Origin: Clostridia bacterium
GTDB taxonomy: Bacteria > Bacillota > TC1 > UBA5767
Direction of reading: 5' to 3'
Assembly: GCA_016887505.1 (NCBI GenBank)
Contig: CP069393.1
Coordinates: 1,536,001 to 1,600,000, forward strand
Length of the DNA: 64,000 nucleotides
This document shows, one piece after another, positions 17,592 to 26,534 of this stretch. Below the pieces are notes generated by a model, which worked only from the letters and a program-made list of their open reading frames with translations, made no database searches and was not told the origin of the DNA. Each line of letters opens with the position of its first letter. The first letter of the stretch is position 1. The translations under genes and the position numbers were made by a program.

Positions 17592-19175
17592 TCAATCTAG
17601 TCCTAGCTGATTTATTAATAAATCTCCCAAAGGTCCTAGCGCCCAAGACATGAACATTGCATCTGGAGATGTATATATATTGGTATACGTCTCCAAAACA
17701 TGAGCTTCTGCAGGAGACTTTAAACCATATCCAACACTAAAGTAATTACCCCGATACCGATTATCATCATTCGAACATGTTACACCAGCACCAAATGTTA
17801 ATGTACCGATGGCTGAAGATGCACCAAATTCTGTGCCTAATCCCTCAAGATCCTCAATACTATTGATACCATCAATCTTGGCAAAAGTCGCGCTTAAATC
17901 TGCGTCAAGATACCCACCTCCTGCACCTGCTGAAGTAATTCGTCCAACGCTTACAACCCTACCAATACTATCAACCACAACAACATAACCTGCACTATAT
18001 TGTGCTGCTCCGCCAGCTGAAGCTGTCGCATCCGCCGTAACTATTATAGCAGTTTTGCCATCCTCAAGCGGCAATACATAGCCACTTTCTTCAAACAGCT
18101 CATCTAGGATTTTTTTCCCTTCTTCAGTTTCATTCATTATATTCATCATTATTAATTCTTCTGTCGATTCATTTCCGCTTGGGTCAACATAGATAATGGG
18201 ATTCCCCATACAGTATGAATACCGATTTAAGCTTAGAGGCGCACACAACTCACCTCTGTAACTATCCTCAGAAGTAAATCTCTGCGTTGATGGGTCGTAG
18301 TACCTAGCCCTCAGATAGTAGTTCCCCGTCTCTGCATCCAAATACTCTCCCGCATAGCGATAAGGATTATCAATTGGATTCACCATCTGGCTCGACATAA
18401 GCTCAGGCATCACGCCTTGCATTTGGTAATCCGGACTATCTACAGCATTCCCGTATGGATCGTAAGTGTACTCTTCAACAATTTTACCCAGTCCGTCAGT
18501 TAGCTTTGTCACATCACCGTGAGCATTGTGGAGATAGTAGTAATCATTCCCATTGGCTTCACGAGATAATAATCTGAGTCCACGAACATTCAGCGCAGTA
18601 ACTGCAGATCTTCCATCCAGCTCAACGATAATATTAGCGTTACCATCATAAATAAAATAGGTGGTTTCTCCACAATTCTCTTTGCTTGTACGAAGATTCT
18701 GTCCATTGTACTTGTAATACGTGTTGAATCCTGCAGTGTCCTCCACACCAACCAACTGGTTGTATCCATTATACCTAAATTCATCCGTTAAGATAACGAT
18801 GCTTCCATAGATACCCTGGAATACTTCATCCTTTTGAAGCTGGTTTCCTTCCTGATCATAAGAAAATCTTAGAAACGAGGTTTCTTCTCCCCGTGTTGTT
18901 TTCTTCAACTGCAGCCTGTTGTACACATCGTAAGTGTAACGGTTCTCAAAGATCATATGGGATCCACTTGGCGTCTCAATCATCTCAGTCAGAGATTTGA
19001 TGTTTCCTAAATCATCGAAAGAGTAATGTTGTATAGTGCCATCCGGCATCTTCCATTTCCAATCTGGAAAGGCTGTCATAGCTGTACTCAGTGACGTCAA
19101 ACCCTTCAATCTCCTTAGTTCGGTTACCAACCCTATCATATTCATACAAATATGATTCAATTGAATCTTCCCCAA
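17592..19175 (-). CDS. RHS-repeat core protein with unusual C-terminal domain, 5'-truncated
   Basis: The C-terminal part of an RHS/YD-repeat protein. YD repeats are visible (YRYDVYNRLQLKK-like, YRYNGYNQLVGVEDTAGFNT), then the RHS core: HNAHGDVTKLTDGLGKIVEE, then YDPYGNAVDS and YYLRARYYDPSTQRFTSED, ending at NPIIYVDPSGNES. After this comes a roughly 190-residue C-terminal domain rich in Gly/Ala/Val, with alternating short strands (AGYVVVVDSIGRVVSVGRI, FSVGYGLKSPAEAH). I cannot assign it to a toxin family. The first about 50 residues of this frame are out of phase with the RHS sequence: the true reading there is in another frame (LYEYDRVGNRTKEIEGF). The gene is therefore frameshifted and lacks its N-terminus and any signal peptide. 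Confidence 0.75.
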   Translation of the reverse strand: MGKIQLNHICMNMIGLVTELRRLKGLTSLSTAMTAFPDWKWKMPDGTIQHYSFDDLGNIKSLTEMIETPSGSHMIFENRYTYDVYNRLQLKKTTRGEETSFLRFSYDQEGNQLQKDEVFQGIYGSIVILTDEFRYNGYNQLVGVEDTAGFNTYYKYNGQNLRTSKENCGETTYFIYDGNANIIVELDGRSAVTALNVRGLRLLSREANGNDYYYLHNAHGDVTKLTDGLGKIVEEYTYDPYGNAVDSPDYQMQGVMPELMSSQMVNPIDNPYRYAGEYLDAETGNYYLRARYYDPSTQRFTSEDSYRGELCAPLSLNRYSYCMGNPIIYVDPSGNESTEELIMMNIMNETEEGKKILDELFEESGYVLPLEDGKTAIIVTADATASAGGAAQYSAGYVVVVDSIGRVVSVGRITSAGAGGGYLDADLSATFAKIDGINSIEDLEGLGTEFGASSAIGTLTFGAGVTCSNDDNRYRGNYFSVGYGLKSPAEAHVLETYTNIYTSPDAMFMSWALGPLGDLLINQLGLD

Positions 19176-19480
19176 GTTTATGATTCAATGACTTTAAATT
19201 GCTTGATGGGTAATAGGTATAAGTGGACTCGATACCATTGATTCCATTCTGCTCTTCAATCAGTCTGCCTGTTGGATCATATCGTAGGAATACTGTCCAT
19301 CAGGAGTACTGATTCTCGTGAGATTTCCATTCTTGTCATAGGAGTAACCTAGTTGAATGTGGGTAAAATTCTCTTGTTTTGCAATAAATTCGATTGGTCA
19401 TCCTAAGTTGTCATATTCCAGTTGCGATAGTATTACCCAAAACACATGCCAAAGCTGATTCCCCCTAGTACTCTAGATAT
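19100..19480 (-). pseudogene. Frameshifted upstream part of the RHS gene
   Basis: In a frame different from 17592-19175 the minus strand reads YSYDKNGNLTRISTPDGQYS, then after a frame change YYPSSNLKSLNHKLGEDSIE and EYDRVGNRTKEIEGFDVTEY. These are YD repeats. At least two frameshifts separate them from the downstream open frame. The 19140-19545 stretch is repeated at 14993-15325. Confidence 0.7.
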
Positions 19481-19486
19481 ATAAAA

Positions 19487-19519
19487 CCCGTTGACATAAA
19501 TAATTTACGTCAACGGGTT
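19487..19519. terminator. Hairpin acccgttgac ... gtcaacgggt
   Basis: A perfect 10-bp stem with a 13-bp AT-rich loop. The partner copy near 15267 has lost the second arm. It lies at the broken 5' side of the RHS region, so its role is unclear. Confidence 0.5.
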
Positions 19520-19613
19520 CTCATTGTATCAATATTGGGGTTTACATATGTCTAAAGACTAATATTTTGATACAATTTAGCGGTATTTATTTTCGCAAAA
19601 TCGTTTGCACCCA
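19518..19613. repeat. Dispersed repeat, copy d (about 95 bp)
   Basis: ttctcattgtatcaatattg through tctaaagactaatattttga to aatcgtttgcacc. It matches 2777-2873 over its whole length and parts of 15299-15325 and 16638-16698. The stretch from here to 20008 has no gene. Confidence 0.55.
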
Positions 19614-20008
19614 TAGCCAAACTAATACAAACAGTAACATAATTGAAACAAACCATCTTAGGCCTTAAAAGTCCCCATGGCCCTTATTCTTGCTAATGCC
19701 TTAAGATTTTTTTGTGTATCTTTTGAATTGCTTGCATGAACACTGTTTAGCTTTTTCTTTCGAAGATAATATTTCAGTAGTGAGACCAATAAACCCACTG
19801 CTCTTTTTAACAAATGCAACACCAATAAGAGAAACACATCCTCAATAAAATATCATTTTCCTGTTTAACCTACTTCACACCAAAAAATTCCACAATCTTT
19901 TATAAATCTTATATCGACCTGATTCTTTGAGTTGAGGGCTGCTAAAACATTGCCGAAATTTTTCTCATCACACTCTACTCGGTCAATATGAATAATGCCA
20001 TCAACTGC

Positions 20009-20145
20009 TACTCAGTATTTATATTGCTATGGCTATTAACTCATCTATACAATTCATCTCCAACATTGCTTATCGTGAACATACACGTACCCCCATTTTT
20101 TATTAGGGACAAGTTTTCATATATGGATAACGTTTACACCTTAAC
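20009..20145 (-). mobile_element. Strongly decayed IS6-family remnant
   Basis: ctcagtatttatattgctat and following bases match the left inner part of copy B. Then, after a large deletion, acccccattttttattaggg matches the right end region. The outer ends are mutated beyond clear recognition. Confidence 0.55.
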
Positions 20146-20147
20146 CA

Positions 20148-20190
20148 GATAAAACCTCCTGCCATTGTGTTGCCCTATGACAGGAGGCTT
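20148..20190 (-). terminator. Terminator of the SLH gene fragment
   Basis: On the minus strand cctcctgtcat...atggcaggagg forms an 11-bp stem followed by TTTTAT. It lies about 50 bp past the stop of the SLH fragment. Confidence 0.7.
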
Positions 20191-20238
20191 TCTTTCAATC
20201 TGTTTTTACTTTGCTTAGATCACACCTTCGGTTTTACT

Positions 20239-20538
20239 TTAGTTACTAACCTCAGAAAGTAGATTGTAGAGCACTTGCACCATTTGTGCCCGTGTTGAGC
20301 TATTAGTAGGATTCATTTTTCCTTAACTGCCAGATACGATACCCGCCGAAACGAAAGTCTGTATTGGATCTTTTGCATAGTCTGCAATCGCTCCCGCATC
20401 GCTGAAGTCTTCAAGAACATCTCCGGATTTTTCTGCTGGTAGTTCACCTAACACTTGTAGTGCGTTATAAAGAAGTGTGAACATATCCTGCCTTGTTATT
20501 TCCGCATTGGGTGCATACAAATTGTGGTTCTGGTGCAA
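20239..20538 (-). pseudogene. C-terminal SLH-domain fragment with internal stop, cut by IS6 palindrome
   Basis: The minus strand encodes the end of an S-layer-homology protein: NAEITRQDMFTLLYNALQVL, SDAGAIADYAKDPIQTF, then GIVSGS and an in-frame TAA at 20323-20325. After that stop GKMNPTNSSTRAQMVQVLYN finishes the last SLH repeat to a stop at 20239. The 5' side is cut off by the palindrome at 20526. It resembles the C-terminus of the giant SLH protein at 35786-40537, so a second such gene once existed here. Confidence 0.8.
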
Positions 20539-20574
20539 ACTTTATCCATATATGATAAAGTTTGCACCAGAACC
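20526..20574. mobile_element. 49-bp perfect palindrome of two IS6-family ends
   Basis: ggttctggtgcaaactttat(c) faces (g)ataaagtttgcaccagaacc around catatat. Both 21-bp arms match exactly, and each arm looks like the right end of the IS6 copies in this window (aaagtttgcaccagaacc). No transposase sequence lies between them. It interrupts the SLH fragment. Confidence 0.85.
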
Positions 20575-20790
20575 ATAAATTTAATACTATGATATAAACA
20601 GAAGGCTTATAGACATATGAAGGCTATCTTGACTCATTCGCATTGTCCACATAAACTAGGTATTCATTCGTTGGAGAGCAAAACTCCTTCAGCTTTTTTT
20701 GATTTCCGCACTATTGGTTTATTCCACTACAAAACACCTCATTAATCAATTAATAACAGACGCTTGGTTGTATAATCAAGCAATATAAAA
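20575..20790. other. Intergenic stretch
   Basis: AT-rich, no gene or repeat recognised. Confidence 0.4.
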
Positions 20791-20792
20791 TA

Positions 20793-20829
20793 TTGGGGTG
20801 CCTTCTCGATTTACGAGTTGACACCCCAA
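20793..20829 (-). terminator. Terminator of the dockerin/cohesin operon
   Basis: ttggggtg and caccccaa enclose an inner ctcg/cgag stem. Read on the minus strand it is followed by a T-rich stretch. It lies about 85 bp past the cohesin-SLH gene. Confidence 0.6.
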
Positions 20830-20912
20830 CATTTATTTATGAACCTATAAAAAATCATTCCTACTTATTTTTACATCAATCTTCTGGGTAATACTCTGAC
20901 TAATTACCTTTT

Positions 20913-23708
20913 TTATTTCTCAAAAAGGTTTATCAACATAGCAGCCGCCTCAGCGCGAGAAGTATTTCCTGTTGGATCAAGTATACCACTACCTTTTCCA
21001 TTAATTATTCTTGATCCTACAGCCCATTTAATAGCGTTGCGCGCATAGGCTGAAGTCCTGTTGGCATCTGTGAATTTTGATAAATCATCACTAGCACTCA
21101 AGTCATATCCTTTATATACTGCATAATGCTGAAACATAACGGCGAGTTGCTCTCGTGTGATATTATCATTAGGCCCAAAAATATCTTCTCCGTATCCTTC
21201 CACAATCCCATGCTCAGCTGCCCATGCAACTCCAGCATTGTAGTATTTATCCGTGGACACATCTTTGAAGCCATGAACTCCCGCTGTTTGTTTTCCATCT
21301 ATAGTCCACAGTACTGTAACAAACATACCACGACTTATAGCTGCATTAGGACTAAAACTATTCACAGAAGTACCTGTAAACCAGCCTCTATCATAAGCCG
21401 TCATGACCGGTCCATAATACCAGGTGCTCTCTGGCACATCCGTAAATTCAAATGCCTCAATCTTTTTAAACGTAGCAGAAAGCATATGATTTGATCCCAC
21501 TTTTATAAACTCGTAAGAATTGACTACGCCCACGCTCTTGTCGTCTACCTTAATGTCATTAATTGCATATCCTTCATTAGGTATAATGTTAAATGTAGCA
21601 TTTTCCCCAGATTTTACACTAACGCCCTTTACTGCTTCGATGCTACCACCTTTGCCGGCAGTAGTGGTGATAGTGTAGGTTCTTGAGGAAGAACTTCCAC
21701 CGCCGCTACTACTAGATGTTGGTGCTGCTACTACCACCTCTACGCTTGCCGTGAGTGCTCCTGGGTTTGCAAAATCTGCTGGTATTGCTCCCAAGGTAGC
21801 GGTAAATGTATAACTTCCTACAACAGACGGATCATAACTATCGGTATCCACCCATGTTGTTACAGGAACGGTTACCGCACTTGTATTTGCGCTCACCATT
21901 GTAGGTAGTACGTCAATTACGGCTGTGGCGTCTGCATACGTTGCTGAGCCTGCCATTCCGGCGTTTACATCCGCAATGGCATCAAAGGCTGTGATGTCTA
22001 CGGGTGCTGCTACTACCACCTCTACGCTTGCCGTGAGTGCTCCTGGGTTTGCAAAATCTGCTGGTATTGCTCCCAAGGTAGCGGTAAATGTATAACTTCC
22101 TACAACAGACGGATCATAACTATCGGTATCCACCCATGTTGTTACAGGAACGGTTACCGCACTTGTATTTGCGCTCACCATTGTAGGTAGTACGTCAATT
22201 ACGGCTGTGGCGTCTGCATACGTTGCTGAGCCTGCCATTCCGGCGTTTACATCCGCAATGGCATCAAAGGCTGTGATGTCTACGGGTGATGCTACTACCA
22301 CCTCTACGCTTGCCGTGAGTGCTCCTGGGTTTGCAAAACCTGCTGGTATTGCTCCCAAGGTAGCGGTAAATGTATAACTTCCTACAACAGACGGATCATA
22401 ACTATCGGTATCCACCCATGTTGTTACAGGAACGGTTACCGCACTTGTATTTGCGCTCACCATTGTAGGTAGTACGTCAATTACGGCTGTGGCGTCTGCA
22501 TACGTTGCTGAGCCTGCCATTCCGGCGTTTACATCCGCAATGGCATCAAAGGCTGTGATGTCTACGGGTGCTGCTACTACCACCTCTACGCTTGCCGTGA
22601 GTGCTCCTGGGTTTGCAAAATCTGCTGGTATTGCTCCCAAGGTAGCGGTAAATGTATAACTTCCTACAACAGACGGATCATAACTATCGGTATCCACCCA
22701 TGTTGTTACAGGAACGGTTACCGCACTTGTATTTGCGCTCACCATTGTAGGTAGTACGTCAATTACGGCTGTGGCGTCTGCATACGTTGCTGAGCCTGCC
22801 ATTCCGGCGTTTACATCCGCAATGGCATCAAAGGCTGTGATGTCTACGGGTGATGCTACTACCACCTCTACGCTTGCCGTGAGTGCTCCTGGGTTTGCAA
22901 AACCTGCTGGAATTGCTCCCAAGGTAGCGGTAAATGTATAACTTCCTACAACAGACGGATCATAACTATCGGTATCCACCCATGTTGTTACGGGAACGGT
23001 CACTGCACTTGTATTTGCGCTCACCATTGTAGGTAGTACGTCAATTACAGCTGTGGCGTCTGCATACGTTGCTGAGCCTGCCGTTCCGGCGTTTACATCC
23101 GCAATGGCATCAAAGGCTGTGATGTCTACTAATGTTGCTCCTCCAGTTACTGTAATTGAACCCGCAACGGATTCTCCTAATGGTTCCGAAGTGTCTCCAC
23201 CAGCAGACGCTGTTACGTTCGTAATTGTAATCGGATACGTCCCGTTTACAGCACCACTTTTTATGGTAAACTTAATTCCCACAAGATTCACTACCTGCCC
23301 TGCAGCCCCAGCTGGAATTGATTCACCTCCGCCACGCGCAAGAACAATATTAATATACCCAAGACTATTAAATATTCCCACGGTAGGTTCACTACCTAAA
23401 TTTAGTCCACTTGTTGGAACAATTCCATCTTCTCTACCATCAAAGTCGCTATCGCTTTCATCAATTTCAAATTGGTCTTTATCATAATTAACCGTAAATT
23501 GCATTCCAGCTAACCCGACACCATCATTCATAGTAAAATCAATTTGTACTTCTTCTCCTATCGTACCAGTTCCATTTGAAGCGGCAGCCCTCTGCGCTAG
23601 TGTTGCAGCAGCCTCATCTACAGGGATACTAATAAAAGCCAAAGATACGGCTAACATTACTGCAAAAAATTTGCTTGAAAACTTATTCTTAACATTCATA
23701 ATTTTCAT
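20913..23708 (-). CDS. Cohesin-containing SLH surface anchor protein with five 94-residue repeats
   Basis: A 931-residue exported protein. Order: signal peptide (to about 35); cohesin-type domain at about 40-190 (GEEVQIDFTMNDGVGLAGMQ, TVNYDKDQFEI, AGQVVNLVGIKFTIKSGA); five nearly identical 94-residue Ig-like repeats (194-663) each starting VDITAFDAIADVNAG. A Ser/Gly linker and InlB-like domain follow (GKGGSIEAVKGVSVKSGE), then three SLH domains from about 765 (FTDVPESTWYYGPVMTAYDR; GFKDVSTDKYYNAGVAWAAE). SLH domains bind the secondary wall polymer and cohesins bind dockerins, so this should be a wall-anchored docking protein. The dockerin gene ends only 32 bp upstream on the same strand. It resembles cellulosome anchoring scaffoldins with one cohesin. 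RBS AGAGG is 8-9 bases before the ATG. Confidence 0.88.
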   Translation of the reverse strand: MKIMNVKNKFSSKFFAVMLAVSLAFISIPVDEAAATLAQRAAASNGTGTIGEEVQIDFTMNDGVGLAGMQFTVNYDKDQFEIDESDSDFDGREDGIVPTSGLNLGSEPTVGIFNSLGYINIVLARGGGESIPAGAAGQVVNLVGIKFTIKSGAVNGTYPITITNVTASAGGDTSEPLGESVAGSITVTGGATLVDITAFDAIADVNAGTAGSATYADATAVIDVLPTMVSANTSAVTVPVTTWVDTDSYDPSVVGSYTFTATLGAIPAGFANPGALTASVEVVVASPVDITAFDAIADVNAGMAGSATYADATAVIDVLPTMVSANTSAVTVPVTTWVDTDSYDPSVVGSYTFTATLGAIPADFANPGALTASVEVVVAAPVDITAFDAIADVNAGMAGSATYADATAVIDVLPTMVSANTSAVTVPVTTWVDTDSYDPSVVGSYTFTATLGAIPAGFANPGALTASVEVVVASPVDITAFDAIADVNAGMAGSATYADATAVIDVLPTMVSANTSAVTVPVTTWVDTDSYDPSVVGSYTFTATLGAIPADFANPGALTASVEVVVAAPVDITAFDAIADVNAGMAGSATYADATAVIDVLPTMVSANTSAVTVPVTTWVDTDSYDPSVVGSYTFTATLGAIPADFANPGALTASVEVVVAAPTSSSSGGGSSSSRTYTITTTAGKGGSIEAVKGVSVKSGENATFNIIPNEGYAINDIKVDDKSVGVVNSYEFIKVGSNHMLSATFKKIEAFEFTDVPESTWYYGPVMTAYDRGWFTGTSVNSFSPNAAISRGMFVTVLWTIDGKQTAGVHGFKDVSTDKYYNAGVAWAAEHGIVEGYGEDIFGPNDNITREQLAVMFQHYAVYKGYDLSASDDLSKFTDANRTSAYARNAIKWAVGSRIINGKGSGILDPTGNTSRAEAAAMLINLFEK
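21720..23129 (-). repeat. Five tandem 282-bp repeats inside the cohesin-SLH gene
   Basis: The units differ at very few bases. Residues DFANP/GFANP and VVAAP/VVASP alternate: from the N-terminus units read G-S, D-A, G-S, D-A, D-A. This suggests that a two-unit block was duplicated. Confidence 0.92.
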
Positions 23709-23740
23709 CCTCTCTTTAATAGTAGTTTAGTTATAAACTG

Positions 23741-26476
23741 TTATTCAACTGGAAATTGGGGTAAAGTTCCTACTATGTATTTAGAAATCAAAACATAATC
23801 TACTATATCTATTTTGGCATCACCGTTGACATCCGCAACTAGTACTTGGTCATCGCTAAAGGTATAAGTTCCCGCAATATACTTTGCAACTGAAATGAGG
23901 TCGACAACATCAATAATCTTGTCGCCATTCACATCACCATACATGTTTACTAACTCCTCGCCGATAATGCCACTGGAAGCAGAAATATTTCCGGTCTGAA
24001 CATTGCTCGTGATTTCGCAAGTAAGTGTTTTACCTATGTCATCTTCTTGTATAGTATAAATCTCATCACTCCCTAGAACCTCGCTATCTTCTTCTCTAGA
24101 CCATTCATAGGTTAGAGACCCTGTGTTATTACTATCACTAAGAATAACATTGATCTTTTCCCCATAATTCTGCGTTCCTAATATTGTAACGGTTCCGTTC
24201 AATTCTAACGGTGCATCAATTGTGACTGTCTTACTCTCAAACTTACTGCTATCGAAATTAGAAATACCAGTTATAGTAATAGTAGCCGCCGTTTCATCTT
24301 CGCCGACAACTAGCATTCCAACGCTTACCATTTCTTCAATGGAAGGCTCAAAATACATACCTCTGTGTTCGATAAAGGTATTTTCACTATCATTTCCAGT
24401 CACCTTCCAGTTTACTGACGGATCAAAATCTCCGTGACCAAAAACATATGCTTCTACTTTTTGTGCTGCCCCTGGTTGCATATTATTACTATCAGGGTAA
24501 ACGAAAAAATAATTAATTTCATTAGGTGCAAGCACCCAGTTTATGGTGAATTCATTGCTATAATAGTCCACTCCATCAATTTTGTAATATAATCTGAAGG
24601 TTTTTGTGCCCACTGTATCACTAGGCATATTTAGGTCATGAAATCCTGGTGCTTTATCTGCTTCTTTCATTGAAATGTCGTCCCAAACTTCGCCATTCTT
24701 TACTTGAATACAAGCATAGTCTAACGAGCCTTCATAAGAAATACCATATGTGTACCTAGCCCCTGTTGAATTATCTTTGCTTGTATACGATGTGTAACCT
24801 ACTGGTTGAGTTTGAAATGGGCTGTATGTGAAATTCGGTTTAAGTTCTACAGTTTTGTTTGGCATAGTAAATTTAGCGAAAGCGCTATTTATTGTGCCTT
24901 CTACAAAAACCAATTCATCCACGCCTTCAACCAACCATTTATCAAAGCACATGCCTGAGCCTGCAGGATCTGCATGAATAAAAACAGTATCTCCTTCCGT
25001 ATAATTTCCACTGCCACCTCCATTTTCGACAAGTACATAATGTGTCTCAAGAGGAGGAACGCCCCAATCAACCGTAAATTCCTCACTGTAGCTCTCTACA
25101 TACGGCGTTTGTAGCCATAGTCTGTAGGTCTTTTCCCCAGCCACATCGCACGTGAAATAGTCGGTGTGCACTCCAGGTTGCGCTTCCACCCACTTAACTC
25201 TCTCCCACTCGGTTCCATTGTATACTTGAAGTGAACATTGGCTATATGTTACGCTATTCCAATAATGCATTTCCCAATTAAAAGCAAGTGGTTTTCCAGC
25301 TACCGCCTCTCCGTCTACTTCAGGATGTTTTGTAAAAAAGGTTTCCTCCCAATTTCCATTTATAACTACATCTTTGGCTGGCATAATAAATTTAATTATA
25401 GGGCTAGAAGCACCCTCCAAAATAACCAGATCATCATCATCAATATCCCAGCCCCTAAATATCTGATAAGGGCTATCGCTATGGTAGGGATTTGGGGATG
25501 ACGTAAGAGTAATAATATCTCCCGCAAGGTGATAACCTGGAGGTGAAAAAGACCCACTATTTGTACTAGCTCTGTAAGATTCACAACCTATATACTTGTT
25601 AATCCTGTAGCCATCTTCTTCGTAAGGCCATCTGGCAAACACTTTAGTCGTGTCCTCCACATGCACATTAACAGGATCAGTGGCATTAGCTAGCACGGTA
25701 AGCGTCATTGTCCCAATATTTGCAAGTTGAGCACCACTACCGAGTCCTTCCGTTATTAATGTTTGGCTATCAGAGAATGTCCCAGCAGATTTTATTGTCA
25801 CATCCCCAGTGGTATCAATAATAATACTATCTGGCGCATATACTCCCTTCGTAATCCCACCATTGAGGTTAGTCTCCAATGAGGAGTTTTCGTCAACACG
25901 GAATATCTTGGCATAAATCCCATATATTCTATATGGATGATTGTTTGGACTTAATGACCTTATGCTAACCCGAGCCTTTCCTGTGATATTTACCCCGATT
26001 GGAGATGAGCAGTCAATCCCCTTTGCTATATTATTAGAGCTCGATACTGAGATATCAAGTTTGGCATCCTCTTCAGCAGTAATCGTAAGCTTACCGGTTT
26101 CGACAAGCACACCATAAACTAAGCCAGAACTATTATTAGTAATCGTATTATTACCTTTTAATTTGACTGTTAAAGAACGGGACTGATCCCCTCTTCTGGT
26201 TTCAAGCATAATACTGCCACCGTAATAATTATATAGAGTTAATGCTTCTTCCCCAAGTTCAGCGGTGCAAGTACTACCATTCAATACGCCTGATTTGCTG
26301 CGAACTCCGTTTACAAGATATTTGTACTCACTGTTAAGTTCTTGCCCATTGATGATAACATGGTCTGTATACTCTCCCGCATATGCCGGCATAGCTGGCA
26401 CCATCGTTAGCACCATACACAGTGTGAGTATAATACCTAGCATCCGTTTTATCCCGTGCCCTGTCATTTTTTTCAT
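23741..26476 (-). CDS. Exported dockerin type I protein with InlB-like domains
   Basis: A 911-residue exported protein. The signal peptide ends near VPAMPAYAGEY. Next comes a beta-rich region of the type found in clostridial carbohydrate-binding domain proteins (GGSIMLETRRGDQSRSLTVK, GKLTITAEEDAKLDISV). Then there are two InlB-like repeats (YHLAGDIITLTSSP; ENGGGSGNYTEGDTVFIHAD) alternating with Ig-like segments. The C-terminus (about 845-911) is a type I dockerin with two calcium loops: GDVNGDKIIDVVDLISVAKY and ADVNGDAKIDIVDYVLISKY. No glycoside hydrolase motif was seen. It should bind the cohesin protein encoded 32 bp downstream. GGAGG lies close before the ATG. The receiver-like gene precedes it by 58 bp. 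Confidence 0.86.
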   Translation of the reverse strand: MKKMTGHGIKRMLGIILTLCMVLTMVPAMPAYAGEYTDHVIINGQELNSEYKYLVNGVRSKSGVLNGSTCTAELGEEALTLYNYYGGSIMLETRRGDQSRSLTVKLKGNNTITNNSSGLVYGVLVETGKLTITAEEDAKLDISVSSSNNIAKGIDCSSPIGVNITGKARVSIRSLSPNNHPYRIYGIYAKIFRVDENSSLETNLNGGITKGVYAPDSIIIDTTGDVTIKSAGTFSDSQTLITEGLGSGAQLANIGTMTLTVLANATDPVNVHVEDTTKVFARWPYEEDGYRINKYIGCESYRASTNSGSFSPPGYHLAGDIITLTSSPNPYHSDSPYQIFRGWDIDDDDLVILEGASSPIIKFIMPAKDVVINGNWEETFFTKHPEVDGEAVAGKPLAFNWEMHYWNSVTYSQCSLQVYNGTEWERVKWVEAQPGVHTDYFTCDVAGEKTYRLWLQTPYVESYSEEFTVDWGVPPLETHYVLVENGGGSGNYTEGDTVFIHADPAGSGMCFDKWLVEGVDELVFVEGTINSAFAKFTMPNKTVELKPNFTYSPFQTQPVGYTSYTSKDNSTGARYTYGISYEGSLDYACIQVKNGEVWDDISMKEADKAPGFHDLNMPSDTVGTKTFRLYYKIDGVDYYSNEFTINWVLAPNEINYFFVYPDSNNMQPGAAQKVEAYVFGHGDFDPSVNWKVTGNDSENTFIEHRGMYFEPSIEEMVSVGMLVVGEDETAATITITGISNFDSSKFESKTVTIDAPLELNGTVTILGTQNYGEKINVILSDSNNTGSLTYEWSREEDSEVLGSDEIYTIQEDDIGKTLTCEITSNVQTGNISASSGIIGEELVNMYGDVNGDKIIDVVDLISVAKYIAGTYTFSDDQVLVADVNGDAKIDIVDYVLISKYIVGTLPQFPVE

Positions 26477-26534
26477 AAGTATCTCCTCCTTATTCTTCTA
26501 ACAAATTTATACTCAGCCATGATTTCCTGCTCAA

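Noticed and set aside
21720-23129. Could the tandem repeats be a CRISPR array?
   Set aside because: The unit is 282 bp, fully coding and has no unique spacers.
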